From positions 42,734-106,733 of the forward strand of contig CAJTER010000013.1 of NCBI GenBank assembly GCA_910575405.1: DNA of 64,000 bases. Direction: 5' to 3'. Positions 17,970 to 30,839 of this stretch are shown one piece after another (position 1 is the stretch's first letter; each line of letters begins with the position of its first letter). Under the pieces are notes generated by a model. That model saw only the letters and a list, made by a program, of their open reading frames with translations. It had not been told where the DNA came from and made no database searches. Position numbers and translations under genes: made by a program. Origin of the DNA: Clostridia bacterium (GTDB taxonomy: Bacteria > Bacillota > Clostridia > Peptostreptococcales > Anaerovoracaceae).

Positions 17970-18793
17970 GCAAGCATCCTGCAAGAAACCTGCTGCTGAC
18001 CATTGAGTACGATGGAACCGGGTTTTCCGGGTGGCAGAGGCAGCCTGGCAGAAAAACTGTGCAGGGAGAGTTGGAACGGGTTTTGACTTCGGTCTGCGGA
18101 CAGGAGATAAAGATAGACGGCACCAGCAGGACGGATGCGGGAGTCCATGCCTATGGGCAGAGGGCCAACTTTAAGGGAGAATTCGGAATTCCTACGGACA
18201 AGCTGGCGATGGTTGTAAATCACAGGCTGGCAGGCGGAAAGCGGGGTAGGACGACTTCCGGACCCATCCGCATTACGGAAGTTCAGGAAATGCCCATGGA
18301 CTTTCACGCGCGTTTTGATGCCAGGGGAAAGACGTATATTTACAGGCTCTATAATTCACCGGAGCTGGATGTTTTTCGTAGAAATTACTGCTATCGGATT
18401 GGACAGCCTCTGGATACAGAAGCCATGAAAGCGGCGGCGCGGGAGATCGAAGGTACTCATGACTTCCAGTGTTTTCAGGCTTCTGGCAGCGAGGAGCGTC
18501 TGACTACGGTGAGAACGGTCTACAAAGCAGATATCCGTTCTGAGGGCAAGAATGTGGATATATTTGTTACTGGGGACGGATTTCTTTACAATATGGTACG
18601 GATTATAACAGGGACGCTGGTAGAAGTGGGCCTGGGGAAAATGGATCCCGCGCATCTAGCGCGGATTATAAAGAGCCGGGATCGACAGAACGCGGGCCAC
18701 ACGGCGCCGCCCCAGGGGCTTTATCTGGCAAGGGTTTACTATGAGACAAAGGAGATTCCAGGATATGAGGAAGGAACGCCCGGATTGGGATGA
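17966..18793 (+). CDS. truA: tRNA pseudouridine(38-40) synthase
   Basis: A 275-residue enzyme that isomerises uridine at positions 38-40 of the anticodon arm. The catalytic aspartate lies in [19 protein letters not shown] (about residues 49-67), the N-terminus is [18 protein letters not shown], and [22 protein letters not shown] follows near residue 200. A region of about ten residues after [14 protein letters not shown] is a little unlike the usual form. It overlaps yhbY by 4 bp and the next gene by 29 bp. Confidence 0.95.
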   Translation: MSKHPARNLLLTIEYDGTGFSGWQRQPGRKTVQGELERVLTSVCGQEIKIDGTSRTDAGVHAYGQRANFKGEFGIPTDKLAMVVNHRLAGGKRGRTTSGPIRITEVQEMPMDFHARFDARGKTYIYRLYNSPELDVFRRNYCYRIGQPLDTEAMKAAAREIEGTHDFQCFQASGSEERLTTVRTVYKADIRSEGKNVDIFVTGDGFLYNMVRIITGTLVEVGLGKMDPAHLARIIKSRDRQNAGHTAPPQGLYLARVYYETKEIPGYEEGTPGLG

Positions 18794-19226
18794 ATATTTT
18801 ATGAGCATAGCAGTTCTGACAGCAGAGCGATCTACCTGTCTTCGCAGGCAGGTGGGGGCAGTGATTGTGCGGGACAAGCATATTATCGCTACAGGCTATA
18901 ACGGAGCGCCGCGGGGCCTCGCGCACTGCGATGAGCTGGAAGGGGGCTGTCTGCGGGAGCGTCTGGGAATCCCATCTGGTCAGCGTCATGAATTGTGCAG
19001 GGCGCTCCATGCGGAGCAAAATGCAATTATTCAGGCAGCTACCATGGGAAATAGCATTGAAGGCGGGACCATCTATATAACGCATCAGCCATGTCTCATA
19101 TGTGCAAAGATGATTATTAACGCGGGAATTAAGCGGATTGTTTTGCAGGAGGGATACCCGGACAAAATGTCTGAGGATATTCTGGCAGAAGCTGGCCTGA
19201 AAATTGTAATGTTAGGAGAGCAGTAG
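18765..19226 (+). CDS. dCMP/deoxycytidylate deaminase (ComEB-like)
   Basis: A 153-residue zinc deaminase that makes dUMP for thymidylate synthesis. The zinc site is visible as [12 protein letters not shown] and the PCLICAKM motif (PCxxC), and [12 protein letters not shown] is typical of dCMP deaminases. I chose the inner ATG at 18765 ([12 protein letters not shown]) with AAAGGAG 10 bases before it rather than the ATG at 18741. It overlaps the end of truA by 29 bp in another frame. Confidence 0.92.
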   Translation: MRKERPDWDEYFMSIAVLTAERSTCLRRQVGAVIVRDKHIIATGYNGAPRGLAHCDELEGGCLRERLGIPSGQRHELCRALHAEQNAIIQAATMGNSIEGGTIYITHQPCLICAKMIINAGIKRIVLQEGYPDKMSEDILAEAGLKIVMLGEQ

Positions 19227-19228
19227 CC

Positions 19229-20347
19229 GTGGGGATCAATTATTTTGCATTATGGATGTCGTTTCTGACAGCCTTTGTGCTGGCGGCAGCCTTTACACCG
19301 CTGGCCATCTGGCTGGCGCCTAAGATAGGCGCCATGGATATCCCAAAGGATGAACGAAGGGTCCACAGCAAGCCGATACCCAGATTTGGAGGAATGGCCA
19401 TTTTTATCGGGGTCATGGTTTCCACAGTGGTCTTTATTATGCCTGCCTTTATTCCGGGCAAAAGCGTGGAGGGGATCCTCATAGGCGGAGCACTCATTTA
19501 TCTGTTCGGGGTACTGGATGATTTGAAGGATTTCAGCCCTAAGCTGAAATTTCTGGGACAGGTTGTCTGTGCCTGTATCGTGTATGCATCGGGAATTCGT
19601 CTGGACTTTATCGCCAACTTTCTGGGTGGGAACGATCTGATGTTTGGGAGCATTGCTTCCTTTCTTGTAACTGTGCTGTGGATCGTAGGAATTACTAATG
19701 CAGTCAATCTGGTCGATGGGCTTGACGGGCTTGCGGCGGGGATTGCAGCCATTGCTTCTCTTTGCATCGCATATGCGGGCTTTATACATGGACATTATGT
19801 AGCGGCTATGGCAATGCTGACTGTGGCGGGAGGAGCCCTTGGTTTTCTTCCCTATAATTTTCATCCGGCAAAGGTTTTTATGGGGGATGGGGGTTCCCAG
19901 TTCTTGGGCTTTTGCCTCGCGACCTTTTCTCTGATTCAGCCAGTAAAGAGCGCGACGGTTGTGGCTGTTGCCATACCGGCTCTGGTGCTGGGGCTGCCCA
20001 TTTTTGACACTGCCTTTGCAATCGTCAGGCGAATCGTCAGGCGCCAGTCCATCGTCGTCGCAGACAAGGAACACCTGCACCACCGCATTATGCGGGCAGG
20101 CTTCGGGCAGCGCAGGGCTGTGATGCTGATGTACTGTATCAGCGGGATTATGGGCGTTGTAGCTGTGGAATACAGCCGTCCACAAATGGTAGAATGCCTG
20201 GGCCTTTTAGCAATTGCAGTCATGCTCCTTTATGTACTTTTGTCTGATACCAGCAACAAAAAAATCGAGCTTCATGCAGTAAATATTAAAAAAGAAGAAA
20301 GCAAAAAGAAAAATGACAAACGAAACAACTCTAAACAATCTGAATAA
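19229..20347 (+). CDS. Undecaprenyl-phosphate N-acetylhexosaminyl-1-phosphate transferase (WecA/TagO/MraY family)
   Basis: A 372-residue membrane enzyme that puts a sugar-1-phosphate on undecaprenyl phosphate to start a surface glycopolymer such as teichoic acid. About eleven hydrophobic helices are present. Catalytic motifs are GVLDDLKDFSPKLK (Asp pair), NLVDGLDGLAAGI and the loop RRQSIVVADKEHLHHRIMRAG, which marks the WecA/TagO group rather than MraY. The start is GTG, 3 bases after the preceding stop. The last 35 residues are a charged cytosolic tail. The start of the MATE gene lies inside its 3' end (35 bp overlap). Confidence 0.9.
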   Translation: MGINYFALWMSFLTAFVLAAAFTPLAIWLAPKIGAMDIPKDERRVHSKPIPRFGGMAIFIGVMVSTVVFIMPAFIPGKSVEGILIGGALIYLFGVLDDLKDFSPKLKFLGQVVCACIVYASGIRLDFIANFLGGNDLMFGSIASFLVTVLWIVGITNAVNLVDGLDGLAAGIAAIASLCIAYAGFIHGHYVAAMAMLTVAGGALGFLPYNFHPAKVFMGDGGSQFLGFCLATFSLIQPVKSATVVAVAIPALVLGLPIFDTAFAIVRRIVRRQSIVVADKEHLHHRIMRAGFGQRRAVMLMYCISGIMGVVAVEYSRPQMVECLGLLAIAVMLLYVLLSDTSNKKIELHAVNIKKEESKKKNDKRNNSKQSE

Positions 20348-21695
20348 GAGGGCATTGCTGAAAAGTCTGGCTGTTGTAGCGCTTCCCATTGCTCTGCAGA
20401 GTCTGATTGCCTCATCGTTAAATCTGGTAGACAATCTGATGGTGGGAAGCCTGGGAGAGGAAGAACTGAATGCAGTGGGCGTATCGGTGCAGATTTATTT
20501 TATCCACTGGATGATGCTCTTTGGCTTTACCAGCGGCTCGGCCACCTTCATGGCGCAGTTTTTCGGCGCCGGAGATATGCGCAATATCCGCAAAAGCACC
20601 GGGTTTGCCATTTCGGTCAACGTATGCGTCAGCCTGCTGTTTTTCGTCGCTGCTATGTTTTTTCCCCAGTATGTACTGCGGATTTTCACAAGCTTTCCAC
20701 AGATTATTGATCTGGGGGCCGGCTATGTGCGAATGGGAGCCTTTGCTTTCCTCTTTGTAGCAGTAACCGTGCCTTTTACTACAGCGCTGCGGGCGACTCA
20801 GCAGACGAGGCTTCCGCTTTATATCAGCATTGTGGCCTTTGCGACCAATACGTTCTTAAATTACCTGTTTATATTCGGAAGCTTTGGAGCGCCAAAGCTG
20901 GGCGTAATGGGGGCAGCTCTTGCAACGGTTATTTCCAGATTCATAGAGCTGATGCTGACCCTGTTTGTGGTCTTTGGGCGCAAAAACATGCTGGCAGGAA
21001 ACCTGCGGGAATTTTTCAGCTTTGATAAGGCTTTTGCCTTCCGCATCGTAAAAAATGCAGTACCTACGACCATAAACGAAACCATGTGGGGCCTGGGAAC
21101 GGCCCTTTATGTGGCTGCTTTTGCCAGAATCGGCATAACGGAGGCGGCTGCGGTTCAGGCCTGCAATACCATCAACAATTTGTTTATGATGGCCTGCTTC
21201 AGTGTAGGGGATGCTACTCTGATTCTCGTAGGACAAAAACTGGGGCAAGGAAAGACGGAAATCGCCTTTGAGATGTCAAAGCAGCTTTTAAAAATAGGAA
21301 CCGTGATCGGCATCTGTACGGGAGCCGGGCTGGTTCTCTGCGGGAGGCCGCTTTTAGGCCTGTTTGATTTTACCGATCAAGGGGCGGAGTATGCTTTCCG
21401 GATTCTCATCGTCTATGGCTGCGCGATGTGGCTGAGCCTGTACAATGCCATCCATATAACGGGAGTGTTGCGGTGCGGAGGCGATACCCGGTTTGCTATG
21501 CTGGCAGAAGTGCTCTGCGTCTGGTGCGTAGGCGTGCCCATGGCATTTTTGACAGCCCTTGTGTTCAAATGGCCCATTTACTTTGCAGTGCTGGCAGTCA
21601 AGTCCGAGGAGCTGGTAAAAGGAATCTTACTTACGAGACGGTTTTTCTCAAAAAAATGGGTAAAAAATATGATTCATGATATAGAAGGCATATAA
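20313..21695 (+). CDS. MATE-family multidrug/Na+ antiporter
   Basis: A 460-residue transporter with twelve hydrophobic segments in two repeats, typical of MATE exporters: SLNLVDNLMVGSLGEEELNAV in helices 1-2 and QACNTINNLFMMACFSVGDA, with the repeat-2 equivalent VGQKLGQGKTEIAFE. It exports cationic compounds using Na+ or H+; the substrate is unknown. The start lies 35 bp inside the previous gene in another frame. No regulator is adjacent. Confidence 0.9.
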   Translation: MTNETTLNNLNKRALLKSLAVVALPIALQSLIASSLNLVDNLMVGSLGEEELNAVGVSVQIYFIHWMMLFGFTSGSATFMAQFFGAGDMRNIRKSTGFAISVNVCVSLLFFVAAMFFPQYVLRIFTSFPQIIDLGAGYVRMGAFAFLFVAVTVPFTTALRATQQTRLPLYISIVAFATNTFLNYLFIFGSFGAPKLGVMGAALATVISRFIELMLTLFVVFGRKNMLAGNLREFFSFDKAFAFRIVKNAVPTTINETMWGLGTALYVAAFARIGITEAAAVQACNTINNLFMMACFSVGDATLILVGQKLGQGKTEIAFEMSKQLLKIGTVIGICTGAGLVLCGRPLLGLFDFTDQGAEYAFRILIVYGCAMWLSLYNAIHITGVLRCGGDTRFAMLAEVLCVWCVGVPMAFLTALVFKWPIYFAVLAVKSEELVKGILLTRRFFSKKWVKNMIHDIEGI

Positions 21696-21745
21696 ACCGC
21701 AAACAAATAACAAAAAACAGTGAATAGAGCGCAATTTACAAAAAA

Positions 21746-21802
21746 ATGGCCGTGATTCTCCTTAAGGGGAAGGGGTGCGGTCAGGCTGTTTTTTGGTTTA
21801 TT
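21746..21802 (+). terminator. Probable terminator before the ATP synthase operon
   Basis: TGGCCG near 21747 pairs with CGGTCA near 21778 with a partly paired interior, and the run GTTTTTTGG follows. It separates the MATE gene from the atp operon. The region 21803-21973 is AT-rich and should hold the atp promoter, but I cannot fix its boxes with confidence. Confidence 0.5.
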
Positions 21803-21973
21803 AAAAATGAGAAATTAGTGCAGATGTTGGAATCTTGCGGCATAAACTGGCACATACAAGAAAAAAACTTTGTTTCTTCTTTAACAATTCTTTACTTTTT
21901 TGTGAAAAGGGTTCATAATATATACATTAGCAAAAAAGTGATCCGTATTTTGACAAAGGAGCAGTAAATCGGT

Positions 21974-22297
21974 TTGGAATATGCATTAGGCGCAGTAGCC
22001 GGTCTTATATTCGGCGGACTGATAGGACAACTGAAGAATTTGTTTATCTGGAAAAAATACCTGAGGGAAAGCGCTTCGTCCGGAGCAGAGGCAAATACAG
22101 TCGGCGGGCTGTACGCAAGGGCCGGAATCAGCTATTTTGTCAATATACTGACTCTGGCGGCTGCGTTTTTTCTTCGCAATGCAGTACCGTTCCACGGGCT
22201 GGCCTTTCTGGTAGGCACGGCAATTGCCCTGACCGTTATGAACAAGGTGCTGGCAGCCAGCTACAAACGCTTTGAGGACAAACAAAAGGAGGCATGA
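21974..22297 (+). CDS. atpI: ATP synthase subunit I-like membrane protein
   Basis: A 107-residue protein at the head of the ATP synthase operon, where subunit I (a c-ring assembly factor) normally sits. It has a glycine-rich first helix (GAVAGLIFGGLIGQL), then a charged loop and two further hydrophobic helices (residues 50-68 and 75-95). TTG is the likely start, with AAAGGAG 11 bases upstream. The assignment rests on position and topology more than on motifs. Confidence 0.7.
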   Translation: MEYALGAVAGLIFGGLIGQLKNLFIWKKYLRESASSGAEANTVGGLYARAGISYFVNILTLAAAFFLRNAVPFHGLAFLVGTAIALTVMNKVLAASYKRFEDKQKEA

Positions 22298-22302
22298 TCG
22301 TA

Positions 22303-22971
22303 ATGATAGAAGCATTAAATTCCATGGGCATTTCAAATGGTATGATTACCAGCACAGCAATTACCATTATACTGTGTGTCCTTTCTATTATTGCAGGAAG
22401 GCGGCTTCAGATGGTTCCCTCCGGACTGCAGAATGTCGCGGAATGGGCCATAGGAAGTCTGTACCATTTCTTTGAGGATATCATGGGGCAAAAGGCCTGC
22501 AGGAGCTACTTTCCGCTGGTAGGAACCTTGTTTATCTATATTCTGTTTGCCAATTACTCGGGCCTGCTGCCCGGGGCAGGGCATATATCAGGCATTGCGG
22601 CGCCAACCAGTTCTATTAACTGTACCATGGCTATGGCAATCATCGTCTTTGTCGCCATGCAGGTAATCGGAATCAGGGAACATCACGGATTCAGCTACTA
22701 CAAGCATCTTCTTCGGCCTTTCGCATTTTTGCTGCCTCTTATGATTCTGGAGGATTTGGTAAAGCCTGTATCCCTTACTTTGAGGCTTTATGGAAACGTA
22801 TTCGGTGAGGAAACCGTTACGTCTTCCTTCTTTGACCTGATCCCAATCGGGCTTCCGGTTATTATGCAGTTCCTCAGCGTGCTGATGGGACTTGTACAGG
22901 CTTTGGTATTTTCTCTTTTGGCAGCAATCTACATTAAAGAATCACTGCCGGAAGAAGAGGAGCATCTCTAA
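22303..22971 (+). CDS. atpB: ATP synthase subunit a (Fo)
   Basis: A 222-residue membrane subunit forming the ion half-channels against the c-ring. The essential arginine is in KPVSLTLRLYGNVFGEE (about residue 165), and the last helix has FLSVLMGLVQALVFSLLAAIYI. I chose ATG 22303 (MIEALNSMG) over 22294, because AGGAGG at 22287-22292 is 10 bases from the former and only 1 from the latter. The gene order is I-a-c-b-delta-alpha-gamma-beta-epsilon, the standard bacterial order. Confidence 0.95.
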   Translation: MIEALNSMGISNGMITSTAITIILCVLSIIAGRRLQMVPSGLQNVAEWAIGSLYHFFEDIMGQKACRSYFPLVGTLFIYILFANYSGLLPGAGHISGIAAPTSSINCTMAMAIIVFVAMQVIGIREHHGFSYYKHLLRPFAFLLPLMILEDLVKPVSLTLRLYGNVFGEETVTSSFFDLIPIGLPVIMQFLSVLMGLVQALVFSLLAAIYIKESLPEEEEHL

Positions 22972-23018
22972 GTTTTGGAATGCGGAGCCGAATCGGTTTC
23001 GCTTTGCAAATAAATTAA

Positions 23019-23270
<252 letters not shown>

Positions 23271-23318
23271 CGAGCGGATGTGTGATATGAACATCTGCAA
23301 GGGAAGGAAGGCAAAACC

Positions 23319-23825
23319 ATGATAGAAGCATTGGGAATCGACTTGAAAGAGTTTATATTTTACTTAATCAATTTCCTGATTTTGGTAGGAGTGCTGACAA
23401 AGTTTTTATATAAGCCTTTTTTGAATGTTCTAGATACGAGAAAGCAGTCCATTCAGGATGCACTGGATAATGCGGAAATGCTCAACAGGCGTGTCAACGA
23501 GAAGATGGATCATTATGACCGTCAGATCGCCAAGCTTGAAGAACAGGGCAGGGAAATCATCAAGGATGCCAAAACCCGCGCAGAAGCCCAGGCCGCGGAT
23601 ATTGTCGAAGAGGCCAACAAGCGGGCAGGTGAAATTATTCAGGCTGGAAAGCGGCAGATCGAGCGGGAACAGCAAAAGGCTTTGGATGATATGAAACAGC
23701 AGATTGCCGCGCTGGCTCTCCTGGCTGCGGAAAAAATCGTAGAGCGGGACATCGCGCAGATTGGGCAGGATAAGATCGTAGATGATATCATTGAACAGGC
23801 AGGTAGCAGACAATGGCAGAATTAA
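23319..23825 (+). CDS. atpF: ATP synthase subunit b (Fo stator)
   Basis: A 168-residue peripheral-stalk subunit. A single membrane helix lies at residues 10-32 (FIFYLINFLILVGVLTKFLY), followed by KPFLNVLDTRKQSIQDALDN, the typical start of the long alpha-helical coiled coil. It overlaps the next gene (atpH) by 13 bp. Confidence 0.93.
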   Translation: MIEALGIDLKEFIFYLINFLILVGVLTKFLYKPFLNVLDTRKQSIQDALDNAEMLNRRVNEKMDHYDRQIAKLEEQGREIIKDAKTRAEAQAADIVEEANKRAGEIIQAGKRQIEREQQKALDDMKQQIAALALLAAEKIVERDIAQIGQDKIVDDIIEQAGSRQWQN

Positions 23826-24346
23826 CAATCGATCGCACTTACGGCAGCGCGCTTTACCAGGCCGCACGGGAAGTGGATAAAAAAGATCTTATTTTAGATG
23901 AAGCGTGTCAGGTGTTGACTATTTTTGAGCAGGAGCCTGATTTGTATACGTTTGTCAATTATCCGGCTATTTCTGTTAAGGAAAAAAAGACTGTTCTGAA
24001 AAATGTCTTTGAGGGGCAGATTTGTCAGGAACTTTTAAATCTGCTCTATGTGCTGGTGGACAAGGGAAGAACGTATCACTTCCCCAAGATCGTAAAAGCC
24101 TATCAGGAGATGGTAAATCATGAGGAAGGCTTTTCCTACGGAACGGTTTATTCCGTGCAGCCGCTAAAGCCGGAACAGATTGAAAAGCTGGAAGCAGAGA
24201 CTGCTTCCCTCCTGCAGCAGAACGTCAGGTTGGAAAACAAACTGGATAAGAGGCTGATAGGAGGCGTAAAAATTCTGGTGGATGGCCGCATTATTGATGC
24301 TTCCATACGAAAGCGTTTTGAAGATCTGGGAAGCAAATTATTCTAA
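23813..24346 (+). CDS. atpH: ATP synthase subunit delta (F1 stator)
   Basis: A 177-residue subunit linking the peripheral stalk to F1. The N-terminal helical domain starts LTIDRTYGSALYQAA, and the C-terminal domain has the typical NKLDKRLIGGVKILVDGRIID motif followed by FEDLGSKLF. It overlaps atpF by 13 bp. Length is usual. Confidence 0.93.
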   Translation: MAELTIDRTYGSALYQAAREVDKKDLILDEACQVLTIFEQEPDLYTFVNYPAISVKEKKTVLKNVFEGQICQELLNLLYVLVDKGRTYHFPKIVKAYQEMVNHEEGFSYGTVYSVQPLKPEQIEKLEAETASLLQQNVRLENKLDKRLIGGVKILVDGRIIDASIRKRFEDLGSKLF

Positions 24347-25882
<1,536 letters not shown>

Positions 25883-25909
25883 CTATTTTTGAAAAAAGGA
25901 GGTACTTGA

Positions 25910-26776
25910 ATGGCAACCAGCAGTATGCAGGACATAAAACGGCGAATTAAGAGTGTCACCAGTACAGAACATATTACAAATGCCATGAAGCTGGTATCTG
26001 CCGGGAAACTGAGAAAAGCCAAAGCCACCTTTGAAAAGTCCCACGAAAACATTCATTTTATAGCCCATACTATTGCTGAAATCTTCAACAGCAGCAGTGA
26101 CGTCCCCCAGCATTATCTTGCCGGAAATCGGGAGATAAAGACAACTTGTTATATTATTGTCACCAGCTGCAAAGGGCTTTGCGGCGGATTTAATTCCAAT
26201 ATTATAAAAGAGGCTGAACGGGAAATTCTGGAGGATTGGGAAAAACCGGTAATTGTTGCCATTGGGACAAAAGGAAAAGAGTATTTTGAAAAGCGGGGAT
26301 ATGACATTTACAGCGATTATCTTGCACCGCCCGAAAGTATTTCTTTTCTGGAAACCCGGGAAATGAGCCGGCCGATTATTGAGATGTACAATTCAGGGGA
26401 AATTGATGAAGTCGTATTGATCTACACGTCCTTCATAAGTTCGCTTGAGCAGGAAGTCAAAAATGTGACGCTTCTGCCATTTGAAATTGAGCATGACCCT
26501 GAAATTATGAGATTGGAAAAGATGGTAGAGTATGAACCTTCTGTGGAAGACGTATTCAATTATCTGGTACCCAAATATGTAGAAATGATGATTTATTCCG
26601 CAGTGGTGGAATCTGCCACCTGCGAGCACGCGGCAAGGCGTATGGCAATGGAAAACGCCACCGATAACGCCAGGGAGATGTTAGACAGCCTGTCCCTGTA
26701 TTATAATAGAGCGCGTCAGTCCGCCATTACCGATGAAATCATCGAAATTGTAGCCGGATCAGAGGCACAAAAATAA
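25910..26776 (+). CDS. atpG: ATP synthase subunit gamma (F1 rotor)
   Basis: A 288-residue central rotor shaft. The N-terminal helix carries MQDIKRRIKSVTSTEHITNA and KLVSAGKLRKA; the middle has SCKGLCGGFNSNI; the C-terminal helix has ENATDNAREMLDSLSLYYNR and RQSAITDEIIEIVAG, as in the family. AAGGAGG precedes the ATG by 7 bases. Confidence 0.96.
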   Translation: MATSSMQDIKRRIKSVTSTEHITNAMKLVSAGKLRKAKATFEKSHENIHFIAHTIAEIFNSSSDVPQHYLAGNREIKTTCYIIVTSCKGLCGGFNSNIIKEAEREILEDWEKPVIVAIGTKGKEYFEKRGYDIYSDYLAPPESISFLETREMSRPIIEMYNSGEIDEVVLIYTSFISSLEQEVKNVTLLPFEIEHDPEIMRLEKMVEYEPSVEDVFNYLVPKYVEMMIYSAVVESATCEHAARRMAMENATDNAREMLDSLSLYYNRARQSAITDEIIEIVAGSEAQK

Positions 26777-26780
26777 CTAG

Positions 26781-28617
<1,837 letters not shown>

Positions 28618-28627
28618 ATAAACATCA

Positions 28628-28673
28628 AAACTGCCTGAAAGGGAAGACAGCCCCAGCAGGCAGTTTTTTGGTG
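28628..28673 (+). terminator. Terminator of the ATP synthase operon
   Basis: AAAACTGCCTG pairs with CAGGCAGTTTT around a 21-base loop, followed by TTGGTGCTTTTTTT. It lies just after the atpC stop and between two convergent genes. Confidence 0.85.
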
Positions 28674-28722
28674 CTTTTTTTGGCTCCGGGAGAATCGCCT
28701 CCTTTGTCAGGCAGCCAAAGGT

Positions 28723-28968
28723 TTAAACTTTCGCATAAATAGTCTTAGTGCTGATGCCCGGCAGCGCGCCCAGCTTGCCGGACAATGCGCTGATGGTATC
28801 TGCGGGAGCTTCCAGGGCAATGCTGATAATGGAAATCGGCTTTGCCGGGTGAGGCAGCCCCATTCTTCCAAGAATATACTTTTTGTAATCGTGTAAAATA
28901 GCGTTGAGCTGATCGACGGAATCCGGATTTTCCACAACAATTCCAATTAATGCAGTTCGCGTTTCCAT
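28723..28968 (-). CDS. TM1266-type iron-only hydrogenase system regulator
   Basis: An 81-residue ACT-like protein of the family annotated as iron-only hydrogenase system putative regulator. Family features seen are ALIGIVVENPDSVDQLNAIL near the N-terminus, HDYKKYILGRMGLPHP, ISIISIALEAPADTISALSG and the end GALPGISTKTIYAKV. It lies on the minus strand, divergent from the BMC operon. It is far (22 kb) from the hydABC genes it may serve, with the whole BMC locus between. Its mechanism is unknown; a ligand-binding role is inferred from the fold. Confidence 0.85.
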   Translation of the reverse strand: METRTALIGIVVENPDSVDQLNAILHDYKKYILGRMGLPHPAKPISIISIALEAPADTISALSGKLGALPGISTKTIYAKV

Positions 28969-29260
28969 ATGTGCACCCTCCTCAAAAGAAAGAACTTGCA
29001 GAATCCTGTATAGAACTTTCTTCTTTTTTCCTTTAGCATATCAATTTGTACTTTAGAAATCATACCTCGAAAATGGCGCTCTGTCAATCCAAAAGAAGAT
29101 TATAGGAAAGATGCACTTTTGTGTACGAAAAAGAAACGAATTTTACCATTTTTTTAACTTCAAAAAACTGTATTGTACCTGAATTACAGCTGAAAATTAT
29201 TATTTGTAAATGAGCGTCTGCGATATACTGATAGCAAATGAGCAGTAGGAGGAATTGTGC
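28969..29260. other. Divergent intergenic region before the BMC locus
   Basis: 290 bases, AT-rich, between the hydrogenase regulator (minus) and the first BMC-linked gene (plus). A possible plus-strand -10 box TATACT lies at 29224-29229 with no good -35, as expected for an activator-dependent promoter. CTGTA and TACAG near 29168-29189 form a short inverted repeat. I see no gene here. Confidence 0.4.
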
Positions 29261-29923
29261 GTGTATAGGAGAGAGCAATTGATATTTGCTACGTTTATCA
29301 GGCAGTATAGGGAGCTTTTATACAGGATGGGGAAAATACACAAGTGTTTAACTGACAACAAAAATCTGCCTACCCGAAGAACGGTGGGAGAACGGGAGTG
29401 CTTCCGGCATTCCCTGACATTGCAGCCAGATCTGACTCCAGAAGCAAAAAGCGTAATTGAAAACCAGGTACAGGATGTATCTGTAAAATATATGAAGCTT
29501 TTAACAGTCTGTTACCAGCAACAGGAGTTTCATAATGATTATATGAAACTCCTGGCGAATTTGAAACAGCATAGTACCTTGAGATTTACCGACTGGGATG
29601 GTAGGAACCCTAAGCTTTTGTGGTTCCCTGATTATAGAGAGAAAATGAAAAAGCATACGACAAAAGTACGGGTTTTGCAAGAAGCACTTACGGGCTATGA
29701 AAAAGGGCAGGTTATGGCTCTAGGAGGATATCTTGCAGCTTCGTGTTATCACATTGGTGATGGCGCGACAATTGACAAAACCTATGAAAAAATTTTTGCT
29801 TGGACAAAGACGCATGGTTACAAATGTAAGGAAACTTCGATGGAGCGATGTGTATCCAGCAACTGGATGGGCAGTAGCGAAGAATGTGTGATAGAAGTGC
29901 TGATTGAAATAAGAAAAGAATGA
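29261..29923 (+). CDS. Hypothetical protein with a GyrI-like C-terminal effector-binding domain
   Basis: About 220 residues, not assigned to a named family with certainty. The C-terminal part (about residues 140-220; [26 protein letters not shown] in pieces, then [19 protein letters not shown] and VIEVLIEI) has the pattern of GyrI-like effector domains. The N-terminal part is helical and carries no clear helix-turn-helix. I prefer GTG 29261, because AGGAGG (29247-29252) is 8 bases away, over TTG 29255, which is only 2 away. It stands at the head of the BMC genes, 10 bp before the PduU-like gene, so it may sense a ligand for the locus (inference). Confidence 0.6.
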   Translation: MYRREQLIFATFIRQYRELLYRMGKIHKCLTDNKNLPTRRTVGERECFRHSLTLQPDLTPEAKSVIENQVQDVSVKYMKLLTVCYQQQEFHNDYMKLLANLKQHSTLRFTDWDGRNPKLLWFPDYREKMKKHTTKVRVLQEALTGYEKGQVMALGGYLAASCYHIGDGATIDKTYEKIFAWTKTHGYKCKETSMERCVSSNWMGSSEECVIEVLIEIRKE

Positions 29924-29933
29924 AGGGACTTTT

Positions 29934-30281
29934 ATGGACAAGATAAACGAAATGACACGGATTGTGCAGGAATCTGTTCCCGGAAAACAGGTGACGATTG
30001 CACATGTGATTGCCTCGCCAACACCGGATATTTATGAGCGGCTTGGTATTGATGACAAAGGAGCTATTGGAATCCTGACTCTGACGCCCTGCGAAACGGC
30101 TATGATCGCCGCAGATATTGCAACAAAAGCAGCACAGGTTGAAATTGGATTTCTTGACCGGTTTACAGGCTCCGTCGTAATTTCCGGAGATGTTCAAAGC
30201 GTACATACAGCGCTTAAAGAAGTGACAAAGATACTGGAGCAGCAGTTGGGATTTGCAGTTGTTTCAATTACAAAGACATGA
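29934..30281 (+). CDS. eutS: BMC shell protein, circularly permuted BMC-H (EutS/PduU type)
   Basis: A 115-residue hexamer-forming shell protein. It aligns along its whole length with PduU/Eut[18 protein letters not shown] at the N-terminus (beta-barrel cap), [24 protein letters not shown] in the middle, [18 protein letters not shown], and the end VSITKT. The permuted fold forms a hexamer whose pore is capped by a small barrel. It overlaps the EutP-like gene by 4 bp. Confidence 0.93.
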   Translation: MDKINEMTRIVQESVPGKQVTIAHVIASPTPDIYERLGIDDKGAIGILTLTPCETAMIAADIATKAAQVEIGFLDRFTGSVVISGDVQSVHTALKEVTKILEQQLGFAVVSITKT

Positions 30282-30730
30282 AAAAGAAACGAATTATGAT
30301 TATTGGCGCCAGAAATTGCGGTAAGACTTCTCTTGCCAATGTATTGAACGATTACCGTGGCGACCTTAGAAAGACGCAGGATACGATTTTTTCAAAGAAT
30401 ACAATTGATGTCCCAAGCGCGTATATCGAAATTCCATGGATGTATATGCATACGATAGCTCTGTCACAGGATGCAGGCTGTATATTACTGATGGTCGATC
30501 AGTCCAACTGTTCGGAGGTTTATTCTCCGGGTTTTGCAAGGATATTCAAATGTCCGGTAACAGGTGTGATTAGCAAATGCGACAAAAATATGAAAAATAA
30601 AAACCTTTGCGAAAAGCAGCTGCGGGCTATCGGAGTCGAGGAACCTTATTTTCGGATCAGTACAAAATCAGGGGAGGGGATTCAAGCGTTAAAAGATTAC
30701 TTAAAAGCATGGAATATGCTATCTGTTTGA
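30278..30730 (+). CDS. eutP: EutP/PduV-like small GTPase-like protein
   Basis: A 150-residue P-loop protein found in many BMC loci. Walker A is [16 protein letters not shown] (residues 7-22), [13 protein letters not shown] holds the base-specificity motif (SKCD in place of NKxD), and [15 protein letters not shown] ends it. The family has been linked to positioning of compartments and, for EutP, to acetate kinase activity; which applies here is unknown. It is translationally coupled to the shell gene upstream and followed by a strong terminator. Confidence 0.88.
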   Translation: MKKKRIMIIGARNCGKTSLANVLNDYRGDLRKTQDTIFSKNTIDVPSAYIEIPWMYMHTIALSQDAGCILLMVDQSNCSEVYSPGFARIFKCPVTGVISKCDKNMKNKNLCEKQLRAIGVEEPYFRISTKSGEGIQALKDYLKAWNMLSV

Positions 30731-30768
30731 GTAAAAGTAGCATTGGGGGAGATGCTGATTTATTTTTG

Positions 30769-30804
30769 CAGAGCGGTATCTGTTTTCAGTACTGCTCTGT
30801 TTTT
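30769..30804 (+). terminator. Terminator after the EutP-like gene
   Basis: CAGAGCGGTA (30769-30778) pairs with TACTGCTCTG (30790-30799), 10 bp with one G-U pair and an 11-base loop, followed by TTTTTAT. It separates the small first BMC transcript from the glycyl radical enzyme operon. Confidence 0.85.
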
Positions 30805-30839
30805 ATTTGCGCGCCAAAGAACCGTATCCCAGTGTATGA

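Noticed and set aside
19250..20185. A 311-codon minus-strand open frame
   Set aside because: It is antisense to the WecA-like gene, rich in histidine, arginine and asparagine as expected of a shadow frame, and has no ribosome site.
21746..21967. A 73-codon open frame before the ATP synthase operon
   Set aside because: It begins inside the terminator hairpin, has no ribosome site and covers the expected atp promoter.
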